Below are positions 1 through 11,531 of a DNA stretch of 64,000 nt, in pieces. The DNA is from Ceratothoa steindachneri. Lineage: Eukaryota; Arthropoda; Malacostraca; Isopoda; Cymothoidae. Every line of letters begins with the position of its first letter. Positions within the stretch are counted from its first letter, which is position 1. Both the position numbers and the translations under genes were made by a program. The stretch spans positions 226,778,099-226,842,098 of the forward strand of contig OZ018317.1 in NCBI GenBank assembly GCA_963969495.1. The letters run 5' to 3'. A model generated the notes under the pieces. The model was not told where the DNA came from, searched no databases, and saw only the letters and a program-made list of their open reading frames with translations.

Positions 1-330
1 AAAGTTGGTCTTGATACTGACCACGCAATCGTCACCGACATAAGCATACCCATTCTAATTTTGTATGGGTAATAGCGGATGTTCCTATCGATATACGCGA
101 CAAATTCGGGGGGTATCTTTGGAGAAAAAACGCGCTTACAGTAAGGTTTACAAGCCGAAGTACCCTGGTAATAATAACCCGATTCATCAAACACTTTTAT
201 GCTCCCCTGCACCATTCTCAGATTGACACCCAAACACTCGGATATTTTTGTATTGGATCCACCGGCGAGAATACCATGCAGCACATCTGGCTGGCCTTTT
301 CCATTTTTTTAGAGCATTGAATTCAGACAT
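1..330 (-). pseudogene. Tc1/mariner-superfamily transposase N-terminal fragment (cut by window edge)
   Basis: Reading the minus strand from an ATG at 330, a short N-terminus (MSEFNALKKWKRPAR) is followed, after a one-base frame change, by a segment that looks like a helix-turn-helix (ISECLGVNLRMVQGSIK) and then a linker with PPEFVAYIDRNIRYYP. An HTH followed by a basic linker and a second helical region is the usual N-terminal layout of Tc1-like transposases. The catalytic DDE part would lie beyond position 1. The frame change marks it as decayed. No terminal inverted repeat was recognised on the inner side. The family is inferred from layout only, and another HTH transposase is possible. Confidence 0.4.
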
Positions 331-3300
331 GGTTTTGCTTCCTTCACAGACGATTCCCCAGTGAGTCTACTATGAGAGGAATGAGAGATAACAGACGCCA
401 GACAACCCACATACATGTACAGATATCAGAGTTGCTAACTACGAAGAAATACACACCGAACCCTATATCTCTTCGCAGTTACTCCCATGTCGCTCGACAA
501 CTCTCCAAGCAGTCTCCTCTCCTCTGCTCTCCACATGACAACTAATGATGTTCTCTAAACCCACATGATTTGCATCAAATATAAATAGTTAATTTAATCT
601 GGTGAAACGCAACTCAATTTTGTGTTGGGCTTATTCAATCTCAATGAAATGATTTCACGTCAATGTAAATTAACTTTTTGACATTTTCTCTTAACATATA
701 ATTAATTTATTCTTAATACATAATATACCTTGTCTTAAATAAATTAAAAACAAAAATATATCGTTTATTGCTACATTTAACACTTACTTGAGCAAAGTAT
801 AATTGAATTAACGTCCTCAATTCAAAACATAGTTACGAATTGCTATACAAAGTAGTGCCAGAAATGGCTTTACCAAAATAATCTCAGAATCGTTACAATA
901 TGGGTTCAAATTCCTGAAAAAATCATACGGTAACACATCTGATGAATGGGGTGTGCTAAAGATACCAATAGGTAAGTGTGAACAACGTTGACCTACTGGG
1001 GGTAGATAGTTGAATGAAATAAGCAGAGAGGAGACCAGGTCTTTCCCTAAAAAAAATAAGGGTAGATAAAGGATTTCAAGTGAATTCACGGGAGAATTAT
1101 CCGATGGCTACTAATAAAGATAAGGAATCCGAGAATTGATATGAGTAATCTGTTCGGAGAAGAATGAAGATATTTCAGCAATTGGGTAATATCGAGTAAA
1201 TTGGGTTGTTAAAGTAGAGAAGAGCAAGAAGCTTGGAAAGTGAGTGCAGATTGTTTTTGTTAGCGACAATGATTCAGTCAGTATGGATCTCAGATAGTCT
1301 AATAAGTCATGAGTCATTAACGAGGTCACCGGACAAGAAAGTTTTTACCCTCTCAGTATCCCGACCACAAAAAGCCCAAATGGGCCTCTTTCAAGCTTTT
1401 CTGTGGTACTTCGAATTCTAAATATGTGGGAGAAAGAAATGGCATGGTATCTGCGAGAGCAAGTTAGGAGAAGTAAGACATTGACATTAAGGCATAATGA
1501 GTGTCGGGCTAAAAGAAAGAGGGTACTCCTTGAGTCCAGTATTATGAGCAGAGGATGTCTAAGTGGAATAGTGAGGAAAATTCCATGGTAATCATTTCTT
1601 GCTCATTAGAAAAGATCCGATGATTATAGGATTTGGTGAACGGAGATATACGAGGGAAAGGTGAATGTGGAACAAGAAAAAAAAATTGAATGTGGAAGTC
1701 TTTAGAAATTATTGTGGAATGGTCATTTATGGAGAGACTATAAAGTAAAGTATATCTAAATGTGTGTAGGTTGAGCCGAGACAGATTGAGAGAGAAAAAG
1801 GTGTGTGAAATGCTTAGAAAATGCAATGGAGTGGGTCAATTATGGGGAATCTATAAAGAAAAGTATAAATCGATGTGTGTGGTAGTGGTGAGATAAATTA
1901 AGTGAGGAAATAATATTGAGAAGTAGGAGATATGCAGAGTATGATGGGATATGTTAAAATTGCTCAGAATAAGCAAAGCTGCGAATGATTTAGAGCCGAT
2001 CAGATTGATAATTTCATCTATATGATCGAAAAGCTGTTTGAGGGAAAATACGGAAATCCCTAAATTACCGCACTTTTGAGAGTGATCTTCAGACGCAAAG
2101 TGGCAAGGAGGAAACTAAATAGGTAGCAGGAGTTGATCATAGTGAAAGTGGGATTAAGATGTGAGGGAGGGGGATCTTAATTACTTCAGCTTACCACGAC
2201 ATCCTATGCCTTTTTAAGGGTGAATGAACGAATCAACATGAAGTGATCTGGATCTAGAAATGTCATTTTTACTGTATTTGAGCCATTTTTCAGGTAAGTC
2301 AAAGATCACTAGCGTTTCAGATGTGAAGTCACAAATGAAAATACTTTTGTTTAACCACAGGGAAAAGGAGGTTCAGTGTGATGTGAAAGAGCTTTGTTTG
2401 TATGTGTGGGTTGGAGTAGTGATTGGATTTTATGGGCAAAGTTTTTGAAGGTAGATAGTGATAGAGGAAGCTTTAAGTTTTTTCGTGGATGGTTTTATTA
2501 TATCGATATTCATTAATTATATTATCAGCTGTAAGGAAATCAACTGCCAAAGAAAAACAAATTTTTGCAGAAGTTGTACCTAATATATAAATAATTAATT
2601 GGGAAAGTTAAAAAGAAAAGAAAACATAAAAGTTAGAAAAAATTAATTAAATTGACAATAGTCCATCAGCCAAAATTTCTCTTTAGATTTATTTGGTTTA
2701 GTTCTTATTTTTCATCAATGCTGTTATCTTCAATATTTCTTATTTTTTCGTTCTTAATAATTATGAAGATAAAAGTATTCCATCATTAGTATAACATAAA
2801 ATAAAAGATGAACAAAGCATCTAAGCCTATCAAATTCACTCCGGCCAACATATCCCAAATCTTCCCAAACCACCACTATGGTATAATCTTCATCAATACG
2901 ATTGCGTTATCAGCCGTCATCCAGGACTCTCATGTTAAGTTTTTAATACAAGATCCCAAACAAGAAAGTACTAATAACAACTTGGCTATAATATATATAA
3001 CCATAAATTTTTTGGGGAGAGGCTTTATGTATATGATATTAATGTTATATCACTAACTGATTTCTTAATCCTCCATTCATTTCACTTTTTCTGTCTTAGA
3101 CCCTAAGTCTGGTTTTCAGCTTTCAATAGCATCAGAACGTCTATGCTTGCCCCTTCTGCTCACACATTGCTTGTGTTCGTTAATAACTGGCTCGAGGCTC
3201 AAGGGATATCTCTTAATGCGATTTGCGTGTGGTCATTAAAATTGGGGCGGATTCAAATGTCGGTTCATTTGAAGAATCAGGATTGAGCTTTAATGGCGGA

Positions 3301-3366
3301 AACGACGTGGTTAATTAAGTGAGGAAGTGATTAAATGATTCGCTCGGGTATTTTACATATGGTAGA
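331..3366. other. AT-rich DNA with no recognised gene
   Basis: I see no recognisable protein and no clear repeat family. Frames here are short and without known motifs. A weak duplicated segment with ~118-bp spacing is visible near 1690-1900 (shared words such as CTATAAAG and ATGTGTGT). It may be old transposon debris. Confidence 0.4.
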
Positions 3367-3872
3367 CTCGCAGTGGAGAGAAATGTTCGGATTGGAGAGA
3401 TTGGAAAAATCGGTATAAATGAGAAACTAATGATGATGAAGGAATGCTACAAAACTCATCAGTTGCATCTGAAAGAATACTGAAAATGCTCGACAAAGAA
3501 ATTCGTACACACAAGCCTGGACTCAGAGCTACGAACTTGATCCAACTTTTGGCGCAAAGGTAATAAAGTAGATTTAAGCATTAGGAAATTTTCGCAATTG
3601 AAAGATTGGTTTGCACATACAGTATCTGAACGATATCCAAAAACAACTAGGGTTGATAACGAAAAGCTGTATTGTCAAAATATTCTAAGGGAGATTTATC
3701 AATCAATTCTCCCCTTTACCATTGAATTGGGCCTGTCGTGAACACCACTCTATACCATACACTACTCCTGTATTATGTGGGGGGGTACTTAATCCGGCTA
3801 GTTGGTCAAACTTGAGGTGTTGGGTTTCTAATCCTTAATAATCAGACAGAGTGCATAATTGGTTGGTGAGAT
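3367..3872 (+). repeat. 0.5-kb flanking direct repeat, left copy
   Basis: This segment recurs in the same orientation at 11530-12042, with roughly 90% identity by eye. The left copy ends exactly where a reversed LTR terminus begins (TGTCGTAG at 3873); the right copy starts exactly where a forward LTR ends. The pair therefore sits like a target-site duplication around the whole 3873-11531 block, but is about 500 bp instead of the usual 4-6 bp. A short open stretch near 3565-3739 ends in a stop (…FTIELGLS) and could derive from an old coding sequence; I do not recognise it. Confidence 0.8.
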
Positions 3873-4445
3873 TGTCGTAGAAAAGGCTCCCGACGATATA
3901 CTATATATCTATTATTTGTGGGGGATTATTCTATATTCGAGTGCGGGGTTTAATCAGATGGCTGAGTATTATTCTCCGTTGATAAATAGGCCTGGAGGAG
4001 GCTTATTTATCTTAAATATACTTAAGAAGTAGGACGGAGCCCAAGGATAAATAATATTGCTAGCATTAACAAAATAGAATTTTATTAATTAAACTAACAA
4101 AAATAACACCTGGAAAATATTTACATGACCAGGGATTAAAATGGGAGATGCACATGAAATGAAAAGGTCATAAGATAAATTGAACTATGCAGTGGATTAA
4201 GATTTGGAGGGATTTAAATGACAAAACAAACAAGAAGGGAAAGGGTCAGCTAAATCCGTGTTAAAGCACGGAATTACGTTGGCAACAAAGTTAAATAATT
4301 AAATGCAATTCTTTAGCTTACGTATTTATAAGGTCGGCGTGCAGGTGAAGGCAATTTGACGGAATGGCTTCGGTCCGACTGGCGATTTCCTTCCCAGGAG
4401 GAGGGTTTTTTAGGGGGGCTGTCCTTGACGAGGGGGAAAGGAGAA
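3873..4445 (-). repeat. Reversed, U3-truncated LTR (family 1), left arm of a palindrome
   Basis: The sequence from the terminal TGTCGTAG up to about 4445 is the reverse complement of the 3' part of the family-1 LTR (compare 10960-11531). It pairs with 4446-4991 as a near-perfect inverted repeat with arms of about 550 bp meeting near 4440-4447. About 750 bp of the U3 start is missing. The outer end is the U5 end of the LTR. Confidence 0.85.
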
Positions 4446-4989
4446 CACCCCTCAAAACCCTTCCTCCTGCTTAAGAAATCGCCAGTCGGACCGGAGCTAT
4501 TCCGTCAAATCGCCATCACCTGCACGCCGACCTTATAAATACGTAAGCTAAAGAATTGCATTTAATTATTTAACTTTGTTGCCAACGTAATTCCGTGCTT
4601 TAACTCGGATTTAGCCGACCCTTTTCCTTCTTGTTTGTTTTGTCATTTAAATCCCTCCAAATCTTAATCCACCGCATAGTTAAATTTATCCTATGACCTT
4701 TTCATTTCATCTGCATCTCCCTTTTTAAGAGCCCCGGTTATGTAAATATATTCCATGTGTTATTTTTGTTAGTTTAATTAATATAATTCTATTTTGTTAA
4801 TGCTGGTAATATTATTTATACTTGGGCTCCGTTCCACTTCTTAAGTATATTGAAGATAAATAAGCCCCCTCCAGGCCTATTTATTAACGTAGAATAATAC
4901 TCGGCAATTTGATTTGATCCCCGCACTCGAATATAGAATAATCCCCACAAAGAATGGATATATAGTATATCTTCGGGAGCCTTTTCTAC

Positions 4990-4991
<2 letters not shown>
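4446..4991 (+). repeat. 5' LTR (family 1), U3-truncated, right arm of the palindrome
   Basis: This is the forward copy of the 3' part of the family-1 LTR, ending CTACGACA at 4991. A TATAAATA box lies at 4534-4541. Compared with the full LTR at 10232-11531 the first ~750 bp are absent. A primer-binding site and gag follow downstream, so it stands in the 5' LTR position of the plus-strand element. Confidence 0.85.

Positions 4992-5041
<50 letters not shown>
4992..5041 (+). repeat. (TA)n microsatellite between LTR and primer-binding site
   Basis: About 24 TA units directly follow the LTR end. They separate it from the PBS-like sequence, so the leader has been expanded after insertion. Confidence 0.95.
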
Positions 5042-5042
<1 letters not shown>

Positions 5043-5052
5043 TATTCAAATT

Positions 5053-5070
5053 TGGTGTCAAGTGTGTAGG
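5053..5070 (+). promoter_or_regulatory. Primer-binding site, tRNA-Leu-like
   Basis: TGGTGTCAAGTGTG lies just downstream of the LTR and (TA)n. A matching TGGTGTCAGGTGTGG occurs on the minus strand at 23316 upstream of the related gag. TGGTGTCAG begins the class of PBS that pairs with the 3' end of tRNA-Leu; the tRNA identity is inferred from that similarity. Confidence 0.6.
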
Positions 5071-5514
5071 GTGTAACGCTATATCTTTGCAAACACTGGT
5101 CTCAGTCTAGTGAAGCATAGTATTATACGTTATAAGAATAGAGTATATTAATTCCTTTTTTTTTAACGATTGCTATCCCCTTTTGCAAACTTAAAAAGCT
5201 GTAGTAGCTCAAGGAAGTGGTATAATAATTTGTTCTTGTGTTTTTTTTTGGTTTTTGTTTTAGTCATTGGTTATCTAGGTCGAGAAACCAATTAGGAATA
5301 TGTCAGTGCCCATATTTAGGTAGGCCATATCTCTAGAAGGCATACTTCTTACCGCTAAGGAAATTAGTTTGTTGACTACTGCCTACCAAGAGAAAATATG
5401 ACTCAGTTTTAAATCTTCAAAGCACAAGGAGAATCCTTAAGACTTTCAGGAAGATAATTGATTGAGTATATTCAAGAGGAGCAACGATCAGGAAGATTAA
5501 AGTTAAGAGAATAA

Positions 5515-6591
5515 AGGCAAAGAGAAGGAGAAGAGAAAGCAATAGAAATTCAACGAAAAGAAAGAGAAAGAGAGGAACGAAGAAGGCAAGCCGAGCTCCA
5601 CCAGGAGCTTGAAATGGCACGCGTACAAGCTGAAACACAATCATTGAGTGCACGTTCAGAAGCCCCGCCCAATCCCCCACTTAAGCTCCCCAAGTTCAGG
5701 GATGGAGAGGATTTCAGAGCATTTTTATCGCACTTCGAAAAGATCCTTGAAATCAACAACCTGGACTTGGAGGCCGAAAGCGTAGAGAGGTTACTGCCCC
5801 TCCTAAATTCTAAATTACGTGACATTTTCATTTCCCTACCATCGGAACGTACAATTGACTACAGTACATTAAAAGCTGAATTATTGGGCGCTCATAATAT
5901 GACTCCCGATTTCTACAGACAGGAATTTCGAGTAGGTCGTATTAGACCCGGACAGACGTTCCGTCAATTCGTATACATCCTCCATAGGAATTTTAAATTG
6001 TGGTTAGAATCTTCAAAGGTTGCTCCTGACTACGAGTTCTTAACAGACTTCGTGTTGCGAGATCAATTTTTGGCGTCTCTCCCGACGGAGATCCGCGCGT
6101 GTGTCAAGGATCGTCGGTGCCAGTCCATTAAAGAATGTACCGAAGAAGCGGATGTCTATGCCGCCAGCCATAATTTGTACCCCAAGGAGAATTCTTATCA
6201 ATCCCACTACCAGGAAAGAAGGAAGGATTCGCGCCCCTTCACAGGAAAGCCAACGAAGTTTCCGGTCCCCGTAAAACCCCCAAACTTCTTCCCCTCAAAC
6301 CAACAACGGGACATCAAACCTCCCGTTAAGATTTCTACACCATCACTCTCCCCGAAGCGACCGATCGTATGCTTCACCTGCGGTGTAGAAAACCACACGA
6401 GCTGGAATTGCCCCCCAAATTCTAGCCTTAAGAACGGACCAGCCTATCAAGTACACCAGATTAAGGCTACACCGGCTTCCCCGGTGGTGCAGACCCAAGT
6501 ATCAACTTCTCCCTCTCCGTCAAGGCACCAGGTAAATTTTATTTTTGATAAAAGTTCCCCGGGAACTTTATATTTGAGGAGGACGGTGTGA
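5515..6591 (+). pseudogene. Gag of family-1 LTR retrotransposon
   Basis: The protein begins with a highly charged Glu/Arg-rich, probably coiled-coil stretch, then a retrotransposon gag domain (DGEDFRAFLSHFEKI, LLPLLNSKLRDIFISL, FYRQEFRVGRIRPGQTFRQF), a basic Pro-rich spacer and one CCHC zinc knuckle (CFTCGVENHTSWNC). Gag packages element RNA into cytoplasmic particles. The frame is open from 5515, just after an in-frame TAA at 5512, to 6591; the first ATG is at 5614. The coding frame continues upstream of that stop (EYIQEEQRSGR…), matching the related minus-strand gag near 22.8 kb, so the true start was further upstream. I therefore call it a broken gag with a clean core. Confidence 0.85.
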
Positions 6592-6957
6592 ATGGCTGCC
6601 GAGTATCTACCCTCGTCAGGGACACAGGGTGCACTTGTTTCATCGTGTCCGACGAGCTCCCCCCCCCCCCAGTGGACCCTAACTACGAAAGATTTGCGGT
6701 AGTACATGACTACCTTAGCGGGCGAACCTATTCTCGTTGTCAAATGTTACCTGCAGTGTCAGTATTATGATGGCTGGGCTGAAGTCATTTCAGCACCTAT
6801 AAAGTTTTGTTTAGTACTTATCAAGCAGGGCCCTCAAGTAAGCTCCGACCCTCTGTCCCAAAACGCCCTTACTCGAGCCCGAGCGAAGAAAGAAGCACAG
6901 GAGCCCGTACCCCTCAGAACCCCGATACCGTCCGAATTCTCGGAGATCCTTAACTAG
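6588..6957 (+). pseudogene. Retroviral-type aspartic protease remnant
   Basis: The DTG active site is kept (LVRDTGCTCFIVSDELPPPP), directly after the gag frame, as expected for the protease that matures Gag-Pol. A frameshift near 6715 moves the rest into a second frame (EPILVVKCYLQCQYYDGW, then APIKFCLVLI). The domain is compact, about 90 residues. It lies between gag and integrase, which fixes the first half of the domain order as Gag-PR-IN. Confidence 0.6.
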
Positions 6958-7139
6958 GATTTTAGGTCCGCACAAAAGGAGTGTGAGACACTAACACCCT
7001 TATGGGATAAGGCCCAAAACAATGACACGGAGACTGTCCGTGGACCTCAAATTATAAAGTATCTGGAGCAAACGGGTCCACTTTACCGATCCGCCGAGGA
7101 CAGTAGTAACGCCGTTACAACCGCCTTATGCCTTCCACG

Positions 7140-8170
7140 ATCATATGTACCCATAGAGCTAAAAATAGCTCATGACAGCATCTTTTCCGGTCACTTTAGC
7201 CATACCAAAACGGTCCAGCGTATCTTTAAATATTTTTACTGGACGGGTGCTGCAGCTGACATCTAAAAGGGTTGACAATCATGCGATGTGTGTCAAAAGA
7301 CGTCTGCTATGGGGTGGGGTAAACCTGCTCGCTTACAAAGAAGACTAGTCATCACTGAACCCTTCTCCAGAGTGGCACAGCTACATTTCTACTTTAGTTG
7401 ATTTTGCTACCCGTTTCCCCAAGGCAGTCCCCCTTCGCCGAATCGATAGTATCTCTTGTGCCGAGGCCCTCATTTCCATCTTTTCAAGGGTAGGCGTCCC
7501 CAAGGAAATACTCTCAGACAGAGAACGGCATTTCACCTCCGAGTTGATGGAGTACGTAGGGAAGCTGCTCATGGTAAAGCCCCTTTTTACCAACCCCTTC
7601 CGGCCACAGATAAACGTAATGTATGAAAATTAAACGGAAAAGTAAAATCAATTATTAAGAAGATTTGTGCCGAGTAGCCCCGCGAATGGCACCGATATCT
7701 CCCGGTCGCCCTATTCGCCTATTGAGAAATTCCTCATCGCACATTAGGCTTCGCACCGTTTGAGCTCCTTCATGGACATAATGTACGCGGACCACTCAGC
7801 CTTTTAAAGGAGTTGCTAACCAAGCCCCAACTGGACCAAGAACTACAATCATCATACGCCTACGTCTTAGATCTACGCCAGAGGTTCGAGAAATGCGCGA
7901 ACATCGCCTATGAAAAGGCCCACGTAAACTTGAACAAATATTAAACCTATTTTGATGTCAGGTCGGAAGATAGGAAATTTAAGCCCGGTGATGAAGTACT
8001 CCTGCTCCTTCCCACCTCGAGTAATAAATTACTGAGCCAATGGAAAGGTCCGTACTCAGTCCGCGAGGTACGAGGAAGGGTAGATTACCTCATTGGTACC
8101 CCAGCAGGCGATAAACTCTATCACGTTAACTTATTAAGGAAATACCACCGACGCGCCCATGGAGATACGT
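7140..8170 (+). pseudogene. Integrase (upstream of RT)
   Basis: The HHCC zinc domain is readable from about 7150: HDSIFSGHFSHTKT, then CDVC with stops between them. The catalytic core follows with LVDFATRFPKAVPL near 7400 (first Asp) and VGVPKEILSDRERHFTSEL near 7490 (second Asp), then FTNPFRPQ. A C-terminal region contains DEVLLLLPTSSNKLLSQWKG and HVNLLRKYHRR, the GPY/F-type end of gypsy integrases. Stops and frame changes show it is dead. It inserts element cDNA in the nucleus. Its place before the reverse transcriptase is unusual for gypsy-type elements. Confidence 0.8.
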
Positions 8171-8433
8171 TCGTAGCACTGGGCGAAAAATCAGCGCTTG
8201 AAGCGGATTAGCCCGCGGAGTCCCTTAATGTCATTCAGACAGTGTGCATTGAACCTGATGCCGAGTACCCTCTTCCTTCCTTGCCAGGCGAGTCTTTTGA
8301 ACCCCCTGACCTGGATATTGACGCGCGGCTGACACCACATTAAAAGAGTTAGCTACAACAATTACTATTTCAGTTCGACAACGTTATTTCAGAGAAGCCT
8401 AGATGCGCTACTAGGTTCGAGCATGACATTTAA

Positions 8434-9065
8434 TTGACGACCTTGGAACCCGTCCGTTCAAAACCCTATCCCATGCTGATTCATTTACGCCAAGCTTTTA
8501 ACGCCGAAGTCGGTAATTTGATTAGTTTAGACATAATAAAACCTTCCACCTCTAGTTATTGCTCCCCAATCTTCATGGTCATGAAACCTGATGGCTCTTA
8601 TCAGATGTGCATCGACTTCAAGAAGTTAAATTCGGTAACTGTGTTCGACGCCAAGCCCATCCCGTTGGTAGATCGAAACCTCCACCTTTTTGATGAAGCT
8701 AATTTCATCTCAGAACTTGATTTATGCAAGGCATATTACCAAATTCCCCTCCGCCCGATGTGAAAGCATATACCGCCTTTGTTACTGAGAAGGGCTTAAT
8801 GCAATTTAAGCGCCTCCCTTTTGGCCTCGTGACCGCTTGCAGTAACTATAACCGTCTCATGAGAAGGTTGTTAGATGGACTTCCGAATGTCTCATTTTAC
8901 TTTGATAACGTCAACGTCGCTACTCGTGAATGGAGTCAACATCTAACTACCATCCTAGCTCTTTTCGAGCGATTGCGCGAAAATGGCCTCACCATTGGCC
9001 CCAGCAAATGCCATTTTGGCCACGAAACCATAAAATACTTGGGTTTTAAAATAGGAAAAAAATAG
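8434..9065 (+). pseudogene. Reverse transcriptase, Ty3/gypsy type
   Basis: RT motifs run in order: SSYCSPIFMVMKPDGSYQ, RMCIDF-like CIDFKKLNSVTVFDAKPIP, the catalytic FISELDLCKAYYQIPL, then after a frameshift at about 8758 the palm segment QFKRLPFGLVTACSNYNRLM and the box FYFDNVNVAT. The usual YxDD box is YFDN here, so the second Asp is replaced by Asn. The end (KCHFGHETIKYLGFKI) is typical of gypsy RT. The enzyme would copy element RNA in the particle. It is inactive because of the frameshift and downstream stop. Confidence 0.9.
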
Positions 9066-9711
9066 CTAGGTCCACAGGAGGGCAATATTAAGGCAATCGT
9101 CGACATGCCCCTCCCAAATACTAACAAAATTAAGATCATTCCTAGGATCAGCTTCTTACTATCGGCGATTTGTCCCGAATTTCGCTGCATCTCGGCGCCC
9201 CTCTGCATCTTCTTAAAAAAGAATTTCCCCGATCGACTACGATGGAGTGATGTCGCTATTTCGCATTTTAACCAGCTCAAAAGTGAGCTCATTTCTACCC
9301 CCGTTTTGAAGTTGCCTAACCCGGAAAAATCCTTTGGGATTAGAACCAACGAGGGCATCGGGGGTGTACTCTTCCAATATCAGGATGACGAAACAAGTCA
9401 TCCGGTTGCATACGCTTTTCGCCCGCTATTACCCGCGAAAAGAGATATGCCACTATAGAGAAGGAAGCTTTAGCTATCATTTGGGCTATTAAAAAATTTA
9501 AAATGTATTTAATAGGAAAAGAATTTTGGATAGGAACTGACCATCGCCTGCTGGCCTATATTCGGAATGTACGACACTCCTACGGCCAAATAATGCGCTG
9601 GAGTCTACTCTTGCAATAGTATCAATTTCAAATAAATTATATCAAAGGTCCGGATATTCAGGTCGCTGACGCCCTTAGTAGGAATGCTTTACCGAATAGT
9701 GCCGATTAATT
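9066..9711 (+). pseudogene. RNase H region of family-1 retrotransposon
   Basis: The RT-RNase H connection (INK-like IKAIVDMPLPNTNKIK) is followed by FPDRLRWSDVAISHFNQL, the RNase H start (IRTNEGIGGVLFQYQDD, where the first catalytic Asp appears lost), then after a frame change YATIEKEALAIIWAI, FWIGTDHRLLAYI and PDIQVADALSRNAL. These are the standard tether and RNase H landmarks of gypsy Pol. There is an internal stop near 9617. The last codons lead to a stop at about 9709. No integrase follows, since it lies upstream of the RT. Confidence 0.85.
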
Positions 9712-10219
9712 TATAATTCGTAGGATTAGGATTTGCATGTATATATGTATATACCGTCTTGTACGACTTAATTGGATTCTCATGTAATATAATTAGTTTA
9801 ATTGAATGTAAATGTCAGAATTTCATGCCCCAATGCCTAATTTTTTTCTTTCTTATGTTCGTACATTTGTACCCATTAATCTACGCATGAATTCTTTTGT
9901 CCAATATGTATTTTTTTTTTTGTTATTAACCTTTTTGTAAACGATCGAAATTAGCAATTTTCGCAATTTTTATTTCATGACATTATTACGCCATGTATGA
10001 ATTTAATCTTATTCTATTTTCCCCCCATGTCTCTTTTATGGCTAAGATTGTATTAAGGGTTGGTTTCCCTTATAGTCAAATGATCGACATAATCATAGGT
10101 ATTGATGTAAATGGTAGCTTAGGTGCATGGAAGGTCAGTCGATGCAATAATGTGAGTTCCCCAAAACGGAGCTCTATGGTTGTCCCCTCTCTCTCCTTTC
10201 GAAGTGACAACTTCTCCAC
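9712..10219. other. 3' untranslated region of the family-1 element
   Basis: AT-rich DNA between the end of Pol and the polypurine tract. No reading frame here carries a recognisable domain. Confidence 0.5.
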
Positions 10220-10231
10220 GGAAGGGAGGGG
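10220..10231 (+). promoter_or_regulatory. Polypurine tract
   Basis: GGAAGGGAGGGG abuts the 5' terminus of the 3' LTR (TGTGATAG). This is the standard position and composition of the plus-strand primer. Confidence 0.8.
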
Positions 10232-11531
10232 TGTGATAGAATTGCCTGAGGCTACCGTGCCTCGCTACTATCACATATTTGTACTCATGCTTCCCACGTG
10301 TATCCCGCGAGAAGAGAGGAGCATGGCGTTCTCATTGCCTCGGACATTTCCCGAGTCTTATCTTCTCCCACCCCAAGTTAAATCAAGGAGGTTCAATCCC
10401 CCGTTTGCCTGCAGGCATCGATATGGCAAGATTGAATTAGGCTTATGGGAAGATAAGAGTGTTCGAATCGCTAGCGGGACATTCCATGGAAGTCCCTCAT
10501 TGCCCCATAGCTCGAGGGGCTGGCTCAGGCTATTTATGCGATACAATTTAGCATTTGAATTAGATCCCGATTATCTTCGTCAGGCATCACGCCAATCCGG
10601 TCTTCCTTGTGCCCCTAGGAACTCTCTAGCTCGAGAACCCCCTTATTGTCCAGAAGAGGACAATATCCTCGAGTGCCAAGGTTCATGCCCCTTGAGACGC
10701 CAAGTCAACAGGGCGCCCCTATTGTTCAGAAGAGAACAACTTTAGAATAGTCATTGTTCTTCGAGTCCGTTCGACAAGAAACGGTTCTCGCTCCCCTGAT
10801 ATCACGTTAGTGGTAATTTAATTCACCCTTTTAACGTTTTTCAAAAGAAAAGAACGCTTGGTTACCTTAATAACCTCAATTGTCCATCCAGAACATCTCC
10901 GGTATCCTGTCTCAAGGATCGCTCGTACTTCCGAGTTCCACATCGCTCCCACTCCTCAAAGTCTGTCCTTCCCTCATCGTTAAGGACAACGCCCCTAAAA
11001 ACCCTCCTCCTGGAAAGGAAATCGCCAGTAGGAACGAAGCCATTTCGTTAAATCGCCTTCACCTGCACGCCGACCTTATAAATACGTAAGCTACGAATTT
11101 CATTTAATTATTTAACTTTGTTGCCAACGTAACTCCGTACTTTAACAAGGATTTAGCCAACCCTTTCCCTTCTTGTTTGTTTTGTCATTTAAATCCCTCC
11201 AAATCTTAATCCACTGCATAGTTCAATTTATCTTATGACCTTTTCATTTCATGTGCATCTCCCATTTTAATCCCCGGTCATGTAAATATTTTCCAGGTGT
11301 TATTTTTGTTAGTTTAATTAATAAAATTCTATTTTGTTAATGCTAGCAATATTATTTATCCTTGGGCTCCATTCCACTTCATAAGTATATTGAAGATAAA
11401 TAAGCCCCTTCCAGACCTATTTATTAACGTAGAATAATACTCAGCCATCTGATTAAATCCCCGGACTCGAATATAGAATAATCTCCACAAAGAATAGATA
11501 TATAGTATATTGTCGGAAGCCTTTTCTACGA
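10232..11531 (+). repeat. 3' LTR of family-1 retrotransposon (full length, 1.3 kb)
   Basis: The LTR starts TGTGATAG right after the polypurine tract and ends CTACGAC, merging with the flanking 0.5-kb repeat; the final A of the terminal CA is missing, with a GAC shared between LTR end and flank. It holds a TATAAATA box at 11077-11084 and an AATAAA signal at 11320-11325. The same LTR occurs reversed at 20138-21500 and, truncated, as the palindrome at 3873-4991. Confidence 0.9.

Noticed and set aside
9993..10745. 250-residue open frame in the 3' part of the family-1 element (possible env)
   Set aside because: It overlaps the polypurine tract and enters the LTR, and has no signal peptide, membrane segment or envelope-like feature.
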